In this document: piece by piece, positions 61,693 through 64,000 of the stretch
How positions within the stretch are numbered: position 1 is the first letter of the stretch
Layout of the letters: every line of letters starts with the position of its first letter
Assembly: GCA_028023455.1 (NCBI GenBank)
Contig: JAQFVV010006231.1
Location: forward strand, 8,446,036 to 8,510,035
DNA: 64,000 nucleotides
From: Epiperipatus broadwayi
Lineage: Eukaryota; Onychophora; Udeonychophora; Euonychophora; Peripatidae
Direction: 5' to 3'
Notes under the pieces: model-generated
Databases searched by the model: none
What the model saw: only the letters and a program-made list of their open reading frames with translations
What the model was told of the DNA's origin: nothing
Position numbers and translations under genes: made by a program

Positions 61693-64000
61693 GGGAGGCT
61701 TTAAATTATTGCCATGGCTACTTTACTTAAAAATGGAAATAAGAAAATATCATTTTTTACCTAGGATTTGAACATGGACTTCTTACTGCTTGTTACTTTA
61801 CGTGAAAATGTTTCCAGCCATCTGGATTCGAGGTTTTATTGAAGAGAAATTTAATGCTTATTATTTAGTGGCACTATTATTGGAGACAGTTAAATACTCC
61901 TGGTGATTTTTCAAGTTGTTAGGAAGGCATCACTTTACCGGATAAATTGCTGATCTTAATAAACTAAAGGCTGAGGCAGAGTCATATGTTTCTAAAAGCT
62001 GTTCAGCATTGCATAGTCTCTGGTTCTGGATACATAATAGATTGACTGATTGATTGACTGATTATAATCTGAACTGAACTGTTATCTGAACTGCTTAATT
62101 AAGTGAACTGGACTGCTTATCTGATGAAAAAACTGGACTATTTATTAAGATGACCTGTTGTCATTTTGATGTCCACCAGCAATATCTGTTGTCAAAATTC
62201 CTTCCTTGTTTTTAATTGCATTCCTCTGATAAGCTTTTAATTACATGTTTGCATTTAGTAGCCATTACAAACTTGTTGTTTTTGTGGATTTTTAATTAGT
62301 AGCCAGCCATTGCATGTTTTGTTTTTATATTTTAACTCCTATATCATTTTTTAATATTTAACACACATCTATTTATTTTATCAACTTGCACACATTTTCT
62401 TATACTTAAAATTAATTCATCATTTACACACATATATATTTCTTTCAAATAAACTCATTATGTAATTTTAAGATTACCTTTTCTTTTTTTAACTTAAAAG
62501 AGATATTTTTTACTTATTTGAAAATCAACTACTTTTAATTTTCCCCCTAAAACTATGAATTAATTGTTTCTATTACTTTTTTAAACACAAAAAAAAACTC
62601 TTTAAACTTTGTTTATAAAACTTTTAATGACTAACCCTTTAAACTTTTAGTTTTACATTTCTAAAGCAAACTGTATTTAGTTTAATAAAAAAACTCTTTA
62701 CATTTTTATAAACTTATTTATTGGTTTATTAACCTTCACATTATTTCTGATAATTTTATTTTAATAATTTTTTAGACAAAATTATATATGTACAGATAAG
62801 ATATCAGTACAATATATTGTACCACTCATGAAGAATGCTCCATGTGAAATTGCTGGTCACAATTATTAAAAGTAAAAAATTTCCTAAATAACGCAAAAGT
62901 TTTAAAATTGATTAATAAATGATAAAATCACTGCAGAATAATCTGTCCATAAATAATTGAATTAAAAAAAGAAAAATATCTTGTTTGAAAATAAATAAAT
63001 TTATAAAAGTCTGGAAAAGTTTTTTTTATTATTATTAGTTTAAAACAAAATACAGTTTGCTAAAAGTCAATTAATTCATAGGTTTACGTATTAAAGAGTA
63101 ATTGGAATGGGGAGAAAATTTTACTTAGAAAAGTTAAAGGTAGTTGAATTTCAAGTAATTAAAAGTTAAAGTTATTTGTTTAAAAATTAAAGTTATAGCA
63201 GTTTAAAATCTTGTACATAAAATTAAAAATATCTCTTTTCATTTAAATTAAAGAAAAGTCTCTTCCCATTTATTTAAAATAAATGAGATTGTAAATAATG
63301 AATTGATTTTAAATATAAAGAAATATAGTAAAATGGGTGCATGCTAATAAAATAGAATATGAAAGTTAAATATTAAAAAATAAATCAAAGTGTATAAGTT
63401 AAAAGAAATTCCCTCAAATATTGCAAATATTCATAAACTATATAAAAACAGAATTAGCAATGGCTACTAATTAAAAACAGGATTAATTAATTAATTAAAA
63501 GCATATCAAATTTAATTAAAAGCAGTAGACAAATTTTCAGCAATGGACATAGCTGGCGGGTGTAGAAACTAATTAAAAAATGACAATAGGTCATCACATA
63601 AATAGTCAGTTTTTCACCATTCAATCAGTCTTACAATCAGTCTTCAGTCATATCCAGAGTCAGTGTTTTTTATGTATCTAAAGACAATGCAGTGTTAGCA
63701 GTCATTGGAAGCATATGGCCAGATTCCAGCCTCAGTCTGATGGAATATCAGCAACCTGCCAGATAGAAATAATGCCTACATAATAATTTGAAGCTGCCAG
63801 AGATGTCTAACTGTCTTGAATAAGAGTATTATGGACAGCAATCATAGGAATTTCCACAGAAGCCTAAAATCCAACTGGTTGTTAAAACTCAAATGAAGCA
63901 GCAAACAGCAAGAAGTCCACATCCAAAATCTTATAGATAATAAATTTTTCTTATTCCATGTCTGATATTAATGTATCCATTGAAATAATTTGAAGCCTCC
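61693..64000. repeat. Kilobase-scale inverted repeat running off the window end
   Basis: The left arm (about 61693-62722) matches the right arm (about 62990-64000) in inverse orientation along its whole length. Anchors: GGAGGCTTTAAATTATT (61693) with the complement of 63984-64000; GGACTTCTTACTGCTTGTT (61776) with 63901-63918; TTGCTGAT (61946) with 63744-63752; TGCATAGTCT and GGATACATAA (62010-62040) with 63660-63700; GATGACCTGTTGTCA (62150) with 63580-63597; TTAATATTTAACACACAT (62350) with 63363-63380; GCAAACTGTATTTAGTTTAA (62667) with 63040-63061. The spacer is about 270 bases. Divergence is substantial, so it is old. No coding sequence was recognised in the arms. Confidence 0.8.
62038..62150. 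repeat. GATT/GACT-rich simple repeat inside left arm
   Basis: TAGATTGACTGATTGATTGA followed by CTGATTATAATCTGAACTG and further CTGAACTG/CTGGACTG units. The right arm has a related but shorter run near 63610-63655, so the simple repeat predates the inverted duplication or belongs to the element. Confidence 0.6.

Noticed and set aside
61693-64000. CRISPR array or tandem satellite
   Set aside because: The repeats are inverted and long with diverged arms, with no regularly spaced short repeats.

Overview
This is a strongly AT-rich, intron-less-looking stretch of an animal nuclear genome. Long (TA)n, (ATT)n and (TCTA)n microsatellites, CpG-poor DNA, tRNA-derived SINE copies and decayed non-LTR, Penelope-like and hAT transposon remains all point to a metazoan. 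The mix of an RTE-type LINE, a GTF2IRD2/SCAND3-like hAT and tRNA SINEs would fit a mollusc such as a cephalopod, but the species cannot be fixed from the sequence. No intact host gene, rRNA, functional tRNA or CRISPR array was found. No long open reading frame is a convincing modern protein. Most of the window reads as intergenic or intronic DNA.

Layout. 1-2.7 kb: two copies of a repeat, one closed by terminal inverted repeats, an AT-rich inverted repeat, and a degenerate Penelope-type 3' motif. 6.5-7 kb: a degenerate tetranucleotide microsatellite. 7.8-10.4 kb: a frameshifted RTE LINE split by an insertion. 15.7-16.7 kb: a 5'-truncated Penelope-like element (PLE) with its GIY-YIG endonuclease, a hammerhead-ribozyme-like motif near its 3' end and a direct flank duplication. 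16.9-19.9 kb: a block that keeps CpG, with a possible promoter and two possible small coding exons. 26.8 kb: the 3' end of another LINE. 27.7-28.0 kb: first copy of a hairpin-bearing retroposon. 31.0-32.7 kb: a broken hAT transposase. 35.3-39.5 kb: two tRNA SINEs in opposite orientation around a second RTE copy, which carries a nested hairpin retroposon. 42.2-45.5 kb: a second CpG-retaining block with two unrecognised minus-strand frames. 45.8-48.25 kb: a different LINE, interrupted, ending in an (ATC)n(ATT)n tail. 48.25-48.52 kb: a nearly perfect foldback. 54.1-55.0 kb: a third RTE copy. 58.5-59.1 kb: an element with terminal inverted repeats. 59.6-60.3 kb: an RTE tail followed by a third hairpin retroposon with a perfect 13-bp target duplication. 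61.7 kb to the end: a kilobase-scale inverted repeat that runs off the window.

The parts do not form a pathway. The window is a layered insertion history: hairpin retroposons landed in or beside RTE remains, and several elements begin or end at short (TA)n tracts. The most interesting items are the PLE with its ribozyme-like motif, the hairpin retroposon family defined by target-site duplications, and the large terminal inverted repeat. All protein family assignments were made by eye; no database search was run.
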